A stretch of 64,000 nt of DNA from Candidatus Frackibacter sp. WG13 (GCF_900114655.1 NZ_FOTT01000013.1:16386-80385); one strand, 5' to 3'. Positions 8,501 to 18,253 are shown, counted from the stretch's first letter. Notes: generated by a model from the sequence alone, not told the origin. A program made the numbers and translations.

Positions 8501-9122
8501 CTTAGTAGTAGATACACAAGTCTATTCTAATACAGGAGGGCAATCTTCTAAAGCTTCGCAGACCGGTTCAATAGCTAAATTTACGGCTGCCGGTAAGCAA
8601 GGTAAGAAGAAAGACTTAGCTGCTATCGCAATGACTTATGGCCATGTGTATGTAGCTCAAGTTTCTCATGGTGCAAGCCAAAGACAAGTATTAAAGGCCA
8701 TGTTAGAAGCAGAAGCTCATGAAGGCCCATCAATTGTAATTGCTTACTCTCCATGTATTAACCATGGAGTTAAGGGCGGATTAACTAATGTTCAAAGGCA
8801 ATCTGAATTAGCTACAAAATGTGGTTATTGGCCAACATTTAGATTTGATCCTTCATTAGCTGAAGAAGGTAAGAATCCATTCCAGATTGACTGTAAAGAG
8901 CCTGATTGGGATAAATATCATGACTTCTTGATGAGTGAAAGACGTTATTCTCAATTAAGTAAGATTAATCCAGAAGAGGCTGAAGAATTACTAGAGGCAA
9001 ATAAAGCAGAAGCTCAGCGTCGTTGGAAGATGTATCAACGTTATGCTGCAATGGATTATTCGCAAGATGATGACTCTACAACAGTTTCTGCTTCAGAAGA
9101 AGTAGCGAGTACAAAAGAATAA
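5538..9122 (+). CDS. nifJ: Pyruvate:ferredoxin (flavodoxin) oxidoreductase, single-chain
   Basis: This 1194-residue homodimeric enzyme oxidises pyruvate with CoA to acetyl-CoA and CO2 and reduces ferredoxin. All fused domains are visible: the alpha domain (YPITPSSPMAEY near residue 35), the gamma domain (GLGSDGTVGANKN, about 430), two 4Fe-4S motifs (CIQCNQCAFVC about 690 and CTGCGVCAKVC about 745), the proximal cluster CAGCGETPY (about 815), and the thiamine diphosphate motif GDGWAYDIGYGG (about 965). Length is typical. The GGAGGTGA site 8-15 bases before ATG 5538 lies inside a short upstream ORF that overlaps the start by one base. It forms a monocistronic unit ending at the terminator near 9140. 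Confidence 0.97.
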   Translation: MTKEMKTLDGNQAAAYTSYAFTEVAGIYPITPSSPMAEYVDLWASEGKKNLFGMPVNVVEMQSEAGAAGTVHGSLQGGALTTTYTASQGLLLKVPNLYKIAGELLPGVVHVASRSIATQALSIFGDHQDVMAARQTGCALLASGSVQEVMDLGGVAHLSAIEGRVPFIHYFDGFRTSHEIQKVEMMDYEVYDRLLDREAVQEFRDNALNPEHPVTRGSAQNDDVYFQAAEVQNKYYDKLPDIVANYMDEISKETGRNYAPFVYYGAEDATDIIVAMGSVTEAIEETVDYLVEQGRKVGLMTVHLYRPFSAEYFFDQLPETVERIAVLDRTKESGSAGEPLYLDVKSIFYGKEDAPLIIGGRYGLSSKDTNPAQIIAVYDNLVGEAKDNFTIGIEDDVTNLSLPVEEEVNVLSDDVTEALFFGLGSDGTVGANKNTIKIIGDNTDLYAQGYFAYDSKKSGGVTRSNLRFGPEPIRSTYLVSNPDFVSCSTDSYLGKYDMLGGLCQGGTFLLNTVSDAEEIVEKMPNSVKKKLAEKEAKFYIIDAVALAQEIGLGRRTNTIMQSAFFKLNEQIMPYDRAQELMKEYADKLYGRKGKEIVEMNWKAIEKGGEGLVEVSVDPAWANLEEEDTSVEEDRPDFVKNIADPINAIEGYDLPVSAFEGYEDGTMVNGTAAYEKRGIANFVPQWQEDNCIQCNQCAFVCSHSAIRPFLMDEEEVANAPEGTTTIKPFGKGLDGLQYRLQVSPLDCTGCGVCAKVCPAKEKALDMVPIQESIDAGEAVKTDYMYNEVTYKDDLLSVTKVKGSQFAQPLFEFSGACAGCGETPYVKLVSQLFGDRMTIANATGCSSIYGGSYPATPFTTNSEGRGPAWANSLFEDNAEFGFGMRIASETIRDQIQNIMSETMNDVEADLRDLFEEWIENRNSGAITKQLKSDLVSQLESTDCEKAKEILDLKDYIIKQSNWMIGGDGWAYDIGYGGLDHVIASQEDINILVVDTQVYSNTGGQSSKASQTGSIAKFTAAGKQGKKKDLAAIAMTYGHVYVAQVSHGASQRQVLKAMLEAEAHEGPSIVIAYSPCINHGVKGGLTNVQRQSELATKCGYWPTFRFDPSLAEEGKNPFQIDCKEPDWDKYHDFLMSERRYSQLSKINPEEAEELLEANKAEAQRRWKMYQRYAAMDYSQDDDSTTVSASEEVASTKE

Positions 9123-9138
9123 ATTTAGTATTGTTTAA

Positions 9139-9176
9139 GGCAGTGGATAAAATATCCACTGCTTTTTTTTATTTTT
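9139..9176 (+). terminator. Terminator of nifJ
   Basis: GCAGTGGATA (9140-9149) pairs perfectly with TATCCACTGC (9153-9162), followed by eight Ts. Confidence 0.92.
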
Positions 9177-9278
9177 ATGGATATTAAATTTAAGATAAAC
9201 AAATATTATATGTGGAGATTGCTTAATCTTATTGTATTAATATTAAAGCTGATTTCTTATATGGAAGGGGGACTATAG

Positions 9279-9854
9279 ATGGCAAATTTAACAGAAATTC
9301 GTTGGCATGGTCGTGGAGGACAGGGTTCTAAGACTGCATCTATTTTGCTAGGTAAAGTAGCATCTAAAACTGGTAAGAATATTCAAGCATTTCCGGAGTA
9401 TGGTCCAGAAAGAATGGGGGCGCCAGTACTAGCATTTAATAGAATTAGTGATGAAAAGCTGACAGTTCATTGTCAGGTTTATTCTCCTGATATAGTAATG
9501 GTTTTAGACCCTACTCTATTAGAATCAGTTGATGTAGATGAAGGTGTGCCTGCTGATGGAACTATTATTATTAATACTACTTTACAACCGAGCGAAATTA
9601 AGGAAAAGTTAGGGTTTGATGGCAAGGTGTTTACCGTTGATGCAAATGGTATTTCTACTGAAGAGATTGGAGCACCATTCCCAAATACACCAATGTTAGG
9701 TGCTTTAATTAAAGCTACCGGCCTATTAGAATTTGAAGGATTTAAGACAGAGATCAAAAAAGAGTTTGAAAAGAAGTTTGCTAGTAAGCCTGAAGTTATC
9801 GATGGTAACATGAAATCAATTGAGAGGGCTTACCAGGAGGTGAAAAGTGAGTAA
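9279..9854 (+). CDS. porG: 2-oxoacid:ferredoxin oxidoreductase, gamma subunit
   Basis: This 191-residue subunit corresponds to the gamma domain of pyruvate:ferredoxin oxidoreductase. The N-terminus carries the family glycine-rich motif WHGRGGQGSKTAS (residues 9-21), followed by PEYGPERMGAPV and the FPNTPMLGAL segment. It is the first gene of a gamma-delta-alpha-beta operon and overlaps the delta gene by one base (TAATG). An AAGGGGGA site precedes ATG 9279. Its first 24 codons and ribosome site have a decayed relative just before nifJ. The complex likely acts on pyruvate, though branched 2-oxoacids cannot be excluded from sequence. Confidence 0.9.
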   Translation: MANLTEIRWHGRGGQGSKTASILLGKVASKTGKNIQAFPEYGPERMGAPVLAFNRISDEKLTVHCQVYSPDIVMVLDPTLLESVDVDEGVPADGTIIINTTLQPSEIKEKLGFDGKVFTVDANGISTEEIGAPFPNTPMLGALIKATGLLEFEGFKTEIKKEFEKKFASKPEVIDGNMKSIERAYQEVKSE

Positions 9855-10162
9855 TGTCTAAAAAAGATAAACAAAAGCCAGGTTGGAAGAGTATTCCTGA
9901 AGGTGGGTTGATTTTAGAAGCTGGTAATGCTATTAAGTATAAAACAGGTGGCTGGAGAACCCATCGGCCTGAATTAGATATGGATAAATGTATTAACTGT
10001 CATTTTTGTTGGATCTATTGTCCAGATTCAGCTGTTGTGTCAGAAAAGAAAGAAGTTACAGGTTTTGATCATGATTATTGTAAGGGGTGTGGAATCTGTG
10101 CCCATGAATGTCCTGTTGATGCTATAACTATGGTGAAAGAAGAGCCATCAACCGAGAAATAA
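9854..10162 (+). CDS. porD: 2-oxoacid:ferredoxin oxidoreductase, delta (ferredoxin-like) subunit
   Basis: This 102-residue subunit carries two 4Fe-4S clusters that pass electrons from the catalytic beta subunit to external ferredoxin. Motifs are CINCHFCWIYCP (about residues 48-59) and CKGCGICAHECP (about 76-87). The N-terminal PGWKSIPEGG segment is characteristic of PorD-type subunits. Its ATG overlaps the gamma stop codon, so translation is coupled. The internal GGAGG near 9836 serves as its ribosome site. Confidence 0.93.
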   Translation: MSKKDKQKPGWKSIPEGGLILEAGNAIKYKTGGWRTHRPELDMDKCINCHFCWIYCPDSAVVSEKKEVTGFDHDYCKGCGICAHECPVDAITMVKEEPSTEK

Positions 10163-10182
10163 ATGGAAGGGGGAAGATAAAA

Positions 10183-11364
10183 ATGTCAAATCAAGTTGCT
10201 TTAACTGGAAACGAAGCTATGGCACAGGCTATGAAGCAGATTAATCCAGATGTTGTAGCTGCTTATCCAATTACTCCACAGACAGAAGTTGTTCAGATGT
10301 TTTCACAATTTGTTGCTGATGGAGCTGTAGATACTGAATTTGTTACTGTTGAGAGTGAGCATAGTGCAATGAGTGCTACAGTTGGAGCTGCCGCTGGTGG
10401 AGCTCGAGCTATGACTGCTACTGCTGCTAATGGCTTAGCTTTAATGTGGGAAATTGTTTATATTGCTGCTTCAACACGTTTACCTATTGTTATGCCAGTA
10501 GTTAATCGAGCATTAAGTGGACCGATTAATATTCATTGTGATCATAGTGATGCTATGGGAGCTAGAGATTCAGGGTGGATTCAATTATATGCTGAAAATG
10601 CTCAGGAAGCTTATGATAATGCTATTCAAGCAGTTAGAATTGGTGAGCATGAGGATGTTAGATTACCTGTTATGGTGAATATGGATGGATTTATCATCAG
10701 TCATGCTGTAGAGAATTTAGAATTATTAGCTGATGAAGATGTGAAGGAGTTCATTGGTGAATATACTGCGGAACATACATTATTAGACACTGAAAATCCA
10801 ATTGCTGTAGGGCCTCTTGATTTACAGGATTACTATTTTGAACATAAGGTACAGCAAGCTGAAGCTATGGAGAATGCCCAAAAGGTTGTAGTTGAAGTTG
10901 CTAAGGAGTATAAAAATTTAACCGGGCGTGGTTTTGAGTATTTTGAAGAATATAAATTAGAAGATGCTGAAATTGCTATTTTAGCTTTAGCATCTACAGC
11001 AGGAACTGCTAAGGCTGCTGTTGATAAGTTAAGAGAAGAAGGGGTTAAAGCAGGGTTACTTAAATTAAGAATGTTTAGACCATTCCCTGCTAAAGAGGTT
11101 GCTAAAGCCCTCAGTGGTTTAAAGGCAGTAGCGGTCATGGATAGAGCTGATACATTTTCAACTATCGGTGGTCCAGTATTTGCAGATGTAAGGAGTGCTC
11201 TTTATGATGTTAAATCAGATGTAGAGGTAGTTAACTATATTTATGGTTTAGGTGGTCGTGATACTACAGTAGAGGACCTTGAGTTTGTATATAATGACTT
11301 ACAAGGAATTGTTAATTCAGGCGAGGTTAATAAACGAGTTAAATATCTTGGTGTAAGAGAATAG
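10183..11364 (+). CDS. porA: 2-oxoacid:ferredoxin oxidoreductase, alpha subunit
   Basis: This 393-residue subunit matches the pyrimidine-binding half of the thiamine-dependent enzyme. It has the AAYPITPQTEVVQ motif at the N-terminus, VESEHSAMSATVGAAAGGARAMTATA (shown in part: residues 60-85), and a C-terminal transketolase-C-like domain (GLLKLRMFRPFPAKEV). It lies 20 bases after the delta gene with an AAGGGGG site and 12 bases before beta. The residue pattern and order agree with PorA of four-subunit pyruvate synthases; VorA is an alternative. Confidence 0.92.
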   Translation: MSNQVALTGNEAMAQAMKQINPDVVAAYPITPQTEVVQMFSQFVADGAVDTEFVTVESEHSAMSATVGAAAGGARAMTATAANGLALMWEIVYIAASTRLPIVMPVVNRALSGPINIHCDHSDAMGARDSGWIQLYAENAQEAYDNAIQAVRIGEHEDVRLPVMVNMDGFIISHAVENLELLADEDVKEFIGEYTAEHTLLDTENPIAVGPLDLQDYYFEHKVQQAEAMENAQKVVVEVAKEYKNLTGRGFEYFEEYKLEDAEIAILALASTAGTAKAAVDKLREEGVKAGLLKLRMFRPFPAKEVAKALSGLKAVAVMDRADTFSTIGGPVFADVRSALYDVKSDVEVVNYIYGLGGRDTTVEDLEFVYNDLQGIVNSGEVNKRVKYLGVRE

Positions 11365-11376
11365 GGGGTGTAATAA

Positions 11377-12312
11377 ATGTCTAAAGTAAATTTAAAAGAG
11401 TTATCACTTCAGGATGAAAGATTAACTGGTGGTCATAGATTATGTTCAGGTTGTGGAGCGTCAATTATTGTTCGGCAGATTTTACATGCAACTGACGATC
11501 CAGTGGTAGTTGGTTGTGCAACAGGTTGCTTAGAGGTATCAACTACTATCTATCCTTATACAGCATGGAAAGATTCTTTTATTCACAATGCCTTTGAAAA
11601 TGCAGCGGCAACTATTAGTGGAACTGAAGCTGCTTATCGATCTTTAAAGAGGCAAGGTAAGATTGATGAAGATAAAGAGGTTAAGTTTATAGCTTTTGGT
11701 GGTGATGGTGGTACGTATGATATTGGTTTCCAATCACTTTCTGGAGCTATGGAACGAGGTCATAATATGGTTTATGTCTGTTATGATAATGGTGCTTACA
11801 TGAATACAGGTATTCAGCGTTCTAGTGCTACACCAAGAAATGCGAGTACAACAACTAGTCCAGCGGGAGAAGTAATTCCAGGTAAAACACAATTTAGAAA
11901 AGAGTTGACTGATATAATAGCTGCCCATAATATTCCTTATGTAGCACAAGCTTCACCTCATAATTTCAAAGATTTAATTAGAAAAGCTAGAAAGGCTTTT
12001 GAAGTAGATGGTCCAGCTTTCTTAAATGTATTATCTCAATGTCCAAGAGGTTGGAGATATCCTGAGGACCAAGCAATGGATATTATGAGAGCAGGTACAG
12101 ATAGTTGTTTTTGGCCATTATTTGAGGTTGAAGATGGAGAGTGGAAGCTAAATCATATTCCTAAAGAGAAAGCACCAGTTACCGATTGGTTAGAGCCACA
12201 AGGTAGATTCAAGCATCTATTTAAAGAAGGAAATGAAGACCTAATTGAAGAGATTCAAGAACAAATTGATAAGAGATGGGAAGAACTTCTCCATAAATGT
12301 GGTGAAAAGTAA
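11377..12312 (+). CDS. porB: 2-oxoacid:ferredoxin oxidoreductase, beta subunit
   Basis: This 311-residue catalytic subunit binds thiamine diphosphate and the proximal 4Fe-4S cluster. CSGCGASI near residue 23 and the later GCATGCLE and SQCPRGW cysteines fit cluster ligands; FGGDGGTYDIGFQ...YDNGAYMNTG (about 109-146) is the thiamine diphosphate/Mg site. Length is typical. It is the last gene of the operon, closed by a strong bidirectional terminator shared with the convergent ferredoxin gene. Confidence 0.94.
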   Translation: MSKVNLKELSLQDERLTGGHRLCSGCGASIIVRQILHATDDPVVVGCATGCLEVSTTIYPYTAWKDSFIHNAFENAAATISGTEAAYRSLKRQGKIDEDKEVKFIAFGGDGGTYDIGFQSLSGAMERGHNMVYVCYDNGAYMNTGIQRSSATPRNASTTTSPAGEVIPGKTQFRKELTDIIAAHNIPYVAQASPHNFKDLIRKARKAFEVDGPAFLNVLSQCPRGWRYPEDQAMDIMRAGTDSCFWPLFEVEDGEWKLNHIPKEKAPVTDWLEPQGRFKHLFKEGNEDLIEEIQEQIDKRWEELLHKCGEK

Positions 12313-12321
12313 GGTGCTAAA

Positions 12322-12363
12322 AACAAAAGGGTTAGCCTAAATAAAATGGCTAACCCTTTCTTA
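12322..12363. terminator. Bidirectional terminator between porB and ferredoxin
   Basis: GGGTTAGCC (12329-12337) pairs with GGCTAACCC (12348-12356). A's precede and T's follow the stem, so it can end transcription from both sides. Confidence 0.85.
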
Positions 12364-12388
12364 TTAAGAATCTATTTAAAATTTATTC

Positions 12389-12553
12389 TTATTCAACGAT
12401 TGCTTCTGTAGGACAGCTGTCTGCACAAACACCACAATCTACACAGTCATCATTAATTGAGAAGATATCATCGCCTTCTTCAATTGCTTCAACTGGGCAC
12501 TCATCAAGACAAACACCACAAGCTACACATTCATCTGTAATTTCAAAAGCCAT
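12389..12553 (-). CDS. 2[4Fe-4S] ferredoxin, clostridial type
   Basis: Reading the minus strand gives a 54-residue protein with two cluster motifs, CVACGVCLDECP (residues 9-20) and CVDCGVCADSCP (37-48). It is the low-potential electron carrier that would accept electrons from the neighbouring 2-oxoacid oxidoreductases. It is very acidic and has the usual size for the family. AAAGGAGG lies 9 bases upstream of ATG (12553). It converges on the por operon and follows thiL on the same strand. Confidence 0.95.
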   Translation of the reverse strand: MAFEITDECVACGVCLDECPVEAIEEGDDIFSINDDCVDCGVCADSCPTEAIVE

Positions 12554-12691
12554 TTTTGTTACCTCCTTTAACTAGTTTAATTAAAATGTGAGTTTGATTA
12601 TTTGATATCACAAAAGATATATTTAGATATTTTTATAAAAAAACCTTCTTTTTTTATAAAATAGGAATGATTATCAGAGAGTAGTTGATAT

Positions 12692-13696
12692 TTAAAAATG
12701 ATTATAGCCTTGCTTTTTGACTTTAACTTTACCGTCCTCTTTAATCAAATTAATTCCCTTATCTAAAGTAGTAATTTCACCAATGATAGAAATTTGAGTA
12801 TCTAACTCTGTTTCTATTTTTTCTTTAACTTTCTGGCTTTGGGAAGCAGGAGTAGTAAATAATAATTCATAATCTTCACCACCAAATAAGGCATAGTCTA
12901 GGGTAGATTTATTCAAATTTTGAGCTAATTCTTTGGTTGAGTGGGAGATAGGGATCATTTCTTCGTATATTAAGGCTCCTACCTTACTAGCAGAAGTGAT
13001 TTCATGTAATTCACTGGCTAATCCATCGCTAATATCATTCATAGAGGTAATATTAAACTGTTTTTTAACTAATTGCATCTCACTTAAGCGGGGTTGAGGT
13101 TCAAGGTGTTTGTTAATGAGGTAAGGGTATTCTTCTTTCAATTTTTGATAGTTAGCGGATAACAGAATTTCTAAGCCAGCCTTAGAAGCACCTAAATTTC
13201 CAGTTACCAAGATAGAATCACCAACTTGCGCATTAGAGCGAGAAATATATTCACCTTTAGGAACTTCACCTAAAAGATTGATATTAATTATTAAATCATT
13301 AGGGCTAGAAGTAGTATCTCCACCAATAACACTAATTTTATACTCTTGAGCAAGGTTATTTATTCCATTATATATATCTTCAATATATTTTACTGTAGTA
13401 CTTTTAGGGAGTCCTAGAGAAATAGTTAAATATGTAGGCCTACCTCCCATAGCAACAATATCACTAATATTAACGGCTAAAGATTTATATCCTAATTGGA
13501 AAGGAGAGACCTTATCTTTTAAAAAATGAGTTCCTTCGATTAACATATCTGTAGTAATGATTGTCTGTTGGTCATTTTGATTATTAATTACTGCTCCATC
13601 ATCGCCAATGCCTAATTCTATCTTTGAAGAATTAGATTTAACTAGATTAGATAGACGATTAATTAATTTAAATTCATCTATTTCTGAGACTTGCAT
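12692..13696 (-). CDS. thiL: Thiamine-monophosphate kinase
   Basis: This 334-residue enzyme phosphorylates thiamine monophosphate to thiamine diphosphate, the cofactor of the adjacent 2-oxoacid oxidoreductases. It has the PurM/ThiL fold: IGDDGAVI near residue 26, TTDMLIEGTHF, DIVAMGGRPTYLTISLGLP, GGDTTSSP near 130, and NDISDGLASEL and FGGEDYELLFT later. The start at 13696 has an AGGAGG site. A consensus promoter on the minus strand lies at 13750-13778. It is transcribed toward the ferredoxin gene. Confidence 0.95.
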   Translation of the reverse strand: MQVSEIDEFKLINRLSNLVKSNSSKIELGIGDDGAVINNQNDQQTIITTDMLIEGTHFLKDKVSPFQLGYKSLAVNISDIVAMGGRPTYLTISLGLPKSTTVKYIEDIYNGINNLAQEYKISVIGGDTTSSPNDLIININLLGEVPKGEYISRSNAQVGDSILVTGNLGASKAGLEILLSANYQKLKEEYPYLINKHLEPQPRLSEMQLVKKQFNITSMNDISDGLASELHEITSASKVGALIYEEMIPISHSTKELAQNLNKSTLDYALFGGEDYELLFTTPASQSQKVKEKIETELDTQISIIGEITTLDKGINLIKEDGKVKVKKQGYNHF

Positions 13697-13749
13697 TTTT
13701 ATCTTCCTCCTGATTATATAAGAAGTTTATAATGTTTAAAACTAACTTA

Positions 13750-13778
13750 ATTATAATAGAATAAAGTAAGATTGACAA
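13750..13778 (-). promoter_or_regulatory. Promoter of thiL
   Basis: On the minus strand: TTGTCA (13778-13773), a 17-base spacer, TATAAT (13755-13750). It lies about 55 bases upstream of the thiL start. Confidence 0.8.
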
Positions 13779-14098
13779 ATTACAAACTGATTAAGTGAAA
13801 AATATGTCATGATCAAAAAGAGGTAAAAGATGGAGGGTTGTTGTAATTTATAATAGATGTAGTAATTATTATTAATGTGATGCATCTCATGGAATTTATG
13901 TTAAAATAAGTTATAATACTGTTAAGGATTAAGGTTGAGACTGAGGCTGAGGTTAAGGTTGAAATTAAGATAACATAAAATTTTTCAGAATATTATTTAA
14001 AAACTTACTTCACGGGATATGAAACATTATAGAAGTATATAAGGATTAATTATTTCTTATATATTAGGTGTATTTATTATTAATAATAAGGGGGAAAG
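13779..14098 (+). other. Intergenic region upstream of the MoxR-VWA pair
   Basis: No gene is seen in this 320-base stretch. It holds six imperfect GGTTGA-like hexamers (13933-13968), a sequence resembling the CodY box (13980-13994, 13 of 15 matches), and an isolated TATAAT at 13912 without a good -35. The region is AT-rich, so chance matches are possible. Confidence 0.4.
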
Positions 14099-14986
14099 AT
14101 GATGGAGATTACTAAAGAGAAGTTGGAGGCGGCTTTTAAAGAAGAAGATTATATTTGTGGCGAGGAGATAATTATTCCTACTTATTTGGCTTTGAATTTA
14201 GAGAAGCCATTATTAATTACTGGAGAACCAGGTGTAGGTAAGACTGAGATCGCTAAGGTGTTGAGTAAAGTATTTGATACGGAATTAATTAGATTACAAT
14301 GTTATGAAGGATTAGATGAAAACAAGGCTTTATATGAGTGGAATTATCAGAAACAGTTGATAAGTATTCAGATTAATAAGGATAATAAATCTGAGGATAT
14401 GATTGAAGAGAATATCTTCTCTGAGGATTACCTATTACAGAGACCATTATTGAAAGCAATTAAACGTGGAAAAAGACCTGTTTTACTAATCGATGAGATT
14501 GATAAGACAGATGAAGAGTTTGAGGCTTTCTTATTCGAATTACTTTCTGATTTTCAGGTTTCGATACCAGAGTTAGGTACGGTTAAAGCTAATAAAAGAC
14601 CGATAGTAGTGCTGACTAGCAATGCTAATCGTGAATTATCGGATGGATTAAAGAGGCGTTGTGTATTCTTATATATTGACTTACCATCGGTAGAGAAAGA
14701 AGTAGAAATAATTCGGACTAAGGTGCCTAATATTGGTGAAGAATTATCAAAACAGATTGCAGCGGCTATTAGTTATTTAAGAACTAATTTAGAACTTAAG
14801 AAACTGCCTTCTATTTCCGAGACCTTAGATTGGGCACGCGCCTTAGCTGGATTAGATGCTGACCGTTTGAGTCCGGAGTTAATTCATAGAACTAGAACTC
14901 TCTTTTTAAAGACTAAAGATGATTTAGATAATTTTGAAGAGTTAGGTGCTAAAAAATTAAGTCAAGAAGCACTAAAGAGTGATTAA
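14099..14986 (+). CDS. MoxR/CoxD-type AAA+ ATPase
   Basis: This 295-residue MoxR-family ATPase has Walker A GEPGVGKT at 42-49, Walker B LLIDEID with Asp132, and the SNANRELSDGLKRRC sensor segment. MoxR ATPases act as chaperones that insert metals or mature partner proteins and nearly always pair with a von Willebrand factor A protein. Here the partner follows after 22 bases. The sequence most resembles CoxD, but no carbon monoxide dehydrogenase or molybdenum hydroxylase is nearby, so the target is unknown. The start has a GGGGGA site; two ATGs in tandem make the exact start uncertain by one codon. Confidence 0.85.
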   Translation: MMEITKEKLEAAFKEEDYICGEEIIIPTYLALNLEKPLLITGEPGVGKTEIAKVLSKVFDTELIRLQCYEGLDENKALYEWNYQKQLISIQINKDNKSEDMIEENIFSEDYLLQRPLLKAIKRGKRPVLLIDEIDKTDEEFEAFLFELLSDFQVSIPELGTVKANKRPIVVLTSNANRELSDGLKRRCVFLYIDLPSVEKEVEIIRTKVPNIGEELSKQIAAAISYLRTNLELKKLPSISETLDWARALAGLDADRLSPELIHRTRTLFLKTKDDLDNFEELGAKKLSQEALKSD

Positions 14987-15008
14987 GAGAAAAGAGAGGT
15001 GAGCTTAA

Positions 15009-16484
15009 ATGTGTAATCTAGAAGATGATGGCTATGTACAGGTAGATGAAGAATTTGAAGAAGCTCAAAAATTACTTACTAGCTCACTTGATGAGGGTCT
15101 ACCAGATTATGTAGAGAATAATATCGTTAAATTTATTCAGATACTTCGTAATTTAGGAATTAGAATTAGTTTAGCTGAGTCTATTGAGGCTTTGGAAGCA
15201 TTAAAATTAGTCGATATTATTAAGAAAGAAGAAGTAAGAACAACTTTATGTTCTTTATTGGTCAAGGATAGTTATGAGAAAAAGATCTTTGATAAAGCTT
15301 TTGATTCGTTCTTTGTCTCTTTAGAGGATAAGGTATATCAACAAAGAATAAGAAAAGAGAAGATGATGCAACAAGAAGAGGCTAAAAAAGAGGCAGAAGA
15401 ATTAAAGTTTAAAAAAGAAAGTGTTGTTGATGAGGATAAAGATGAGGAAGTTCCATTAAGTTTTACTGAAGACCAAAAAGAAATCTATTCAAAACTCGAT
15501 CCCGAGATAAAAGAGAAGATTAAAAAGTTTATAGAAGAAAGCTTTCCTGGACATCTTAGTCATTCTTCTCATGCTCAGCCAATGCTAGAACGGATGGTTA
15601 GTGGTACTTTAAATTATTGGAAGAATCAATTGAGGAATCAAGATGAGGGAGATGAACAGAAACAGAAGATTGAAGCTAAGATGACTGGTGATTTAGATAT
15701 GGATGTAGTAATTGAAAATGTAATATCTAGTTTACAACAAGAGGAAGAATCATTAATAACTCAGGATATGAAAAGAATTTCAGATGAAGAATTACCAAAG
15801 GTAACGATGATTATTAAGAAACTATCACATAGATTAGCTACTAAGATTTCAAGAAGGTTTCAGCAGAGTAAAAAGACGGGCAAATTAGATTTAAGGAGAA
15901 CAATTAGAAAGAATATTAAGTACGGAGGGGCAATGCTTGAGTTAGAATATAAGACTAAGAAGATTAAGAAACCAGAATTTCTATTAATCTGTGATGTTTC
16001 TGATTCGATGGCTAGGTATGCTACTTTTGTATTACAATTTATGTATGGTATTGCTAGTGCAGTTAGAAATATGGAAAGTTTTATATTCTCTGAGGATTTA
16101 GAAAGAGTTACCGAATTTTTTACAAGTAATCTTTCTTTTGAAGAGACAATGGCTAAGATAATTAGCCAAAGTAAGCAGTGGGGTAAGACTACAAACTTTA
16201 ATCAAACACTCAAGACTTTTCATTCTCAATATGTTGATTTATTAAGCCCAGAAACAGTGGTCTTTATTATGAGTGATACTAAAACTATAGAATTAGATGA
16301 AGCAGTAATGAATTTAAGAAGAATTAAAAGGCAAGTAAAAGAAATTGTATGGTTAAATACTCTACCTAAATCAGAATGGCCAGAATTAAATTCGGTACAA
16401 GAGTTTAAAGGTATAGCGAATATGCTAGAATGTTACACAATTAAACATCTAAAGAATTCTTTGAAAATTCAGACTTTGACTTAG
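15009..16484 (+). CDS. CoxE-like von Willebrand factor A domain protein
   Basis: This 491-residue protein has a charged, helical N-terminal half (about 100-200 very rich in Lys and Glu) and a C-terminal VWA domain. The metal-ion-dependent adhesion site is CDVSDSM with D329, S331 and S333, followed by GKTTNF and IMSDTKT. No signal peptide or membrane segment is visible, so it is cytoplasmic. It forms an operon with the preceding MoxR-type ATPase; such pairs remodel or load metals into a client enzyme. The client is not evident in this window. Confidence 0.85.
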   Translation: MCNLEDDGYVQVDEEFEEAQKLLTSSLDEGLPDYVENNIVKFIQILRNLGIRISLAESIEALEALKLVDIIKKEEVRTTLCSLLVKDSYEKKIFDKAFDSFFVSLEDKVYQQRIRKEKMMQQEEAKKEAEELKFKKESVVDEDKDEEVPLSFTEDQKEIYSKLDPEIKEKIKKFIEESFPGHLSHSSHAQPMLERMVSGTLNYWKNQLRNQDEGDEQKQKIEAKMTGDLDMDVVIENVISSLQQEEESLITQDMKRISDEELPKVTMIIKKLSHRLATKISRRFQQSKKTGKLDLRRTIRKNIKYGGAMLELEYKTKKIKKPEFLLICDVSDSMARYATFVLQFMYGIASAVRNMESFIFSEDLERVTEFFTSNLSFEETMAKIISQSKQWGKTTNFNQTLKTFHSQYVDLLSPETVVFIMSDTKTIELDEAVMNLRRIKRQVKEIVWLNTLPKSEWPELNSVQEFKGIANMLECYTIKHLKNSLKIQTLT

Positions 16485-16497
16485 TAACTGCTTTTCC

Positions 16498-16526
16498 TTG
16501 ACACTCCTAAATAATTTTGATAAACT
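16498..16526 (+). promoter_or_regulatory. Candidate promoter of guaB leader
   Basis: TTGACA (16498-16503), a 17-base spacer, and TAAACT (16521-16526). A TATAAT at 16558-16563, closer to the aptamer but lacking a good -35, is an alternative. Confidence 0.6.
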
Positions 16527-16600
16527 AATTAAAAATTTAATCAGTAATCTACAATTGTATAATAAAAAACAAGCAGTAATTAATTGCAGAAAGAACTATT

Positions 16601-16671
16601 GGTTCGTATATCTTCGAGGATAAGGCTCGAAAGTTTCTACCGAATGGCCGTAAACCATTTGACTACGAATT
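16601..16671 (+). promoter_or_regulatory. Guanine-class purine riboswitch
   Basis: The P1 stem pairs TTCGTA (16603-16608) with TACGAA (16664-16669). The core GTTTCTACC and the loop CCGTAAA of the purine aptamer are intact, as are P2 (TTCGAG/CTCGAA) and P3 (GAATGG/CCATTT). The GACTACG segment has C at the position that in xpt-type aptamers pairs with guanine or hypoxanthine (adenine riboswitches have U). It precedes a terminator and guaB, so guanine should turn off guaB. Confidence 0.93.
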
Positions 16672-16717
16672 TTAATTAGGGATTATCTTTAACTCTAATT
16701 ATAAATCCGTTAGTGAG

Positions 16718-16757
16718 CCTAAGTATGGTTTTTGATATAACTATGCTTAGGTTTTTT
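16718..16757 (+). terminator. Riboswitch-controlled terminator before guaB
   Basis: CCTAAGTATGGTT (16718-16730) pairs with AACTATGCTTAGG (16739-16751) with two wobbles, followed by six Ts. It is the expression platform of the guanine riboswitch. Confidence 0.9.
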
Positions 16758-16777
16758 AATATTATGAATTAAATTAG

Positions 16778-18253
<1,476 letters not shown>

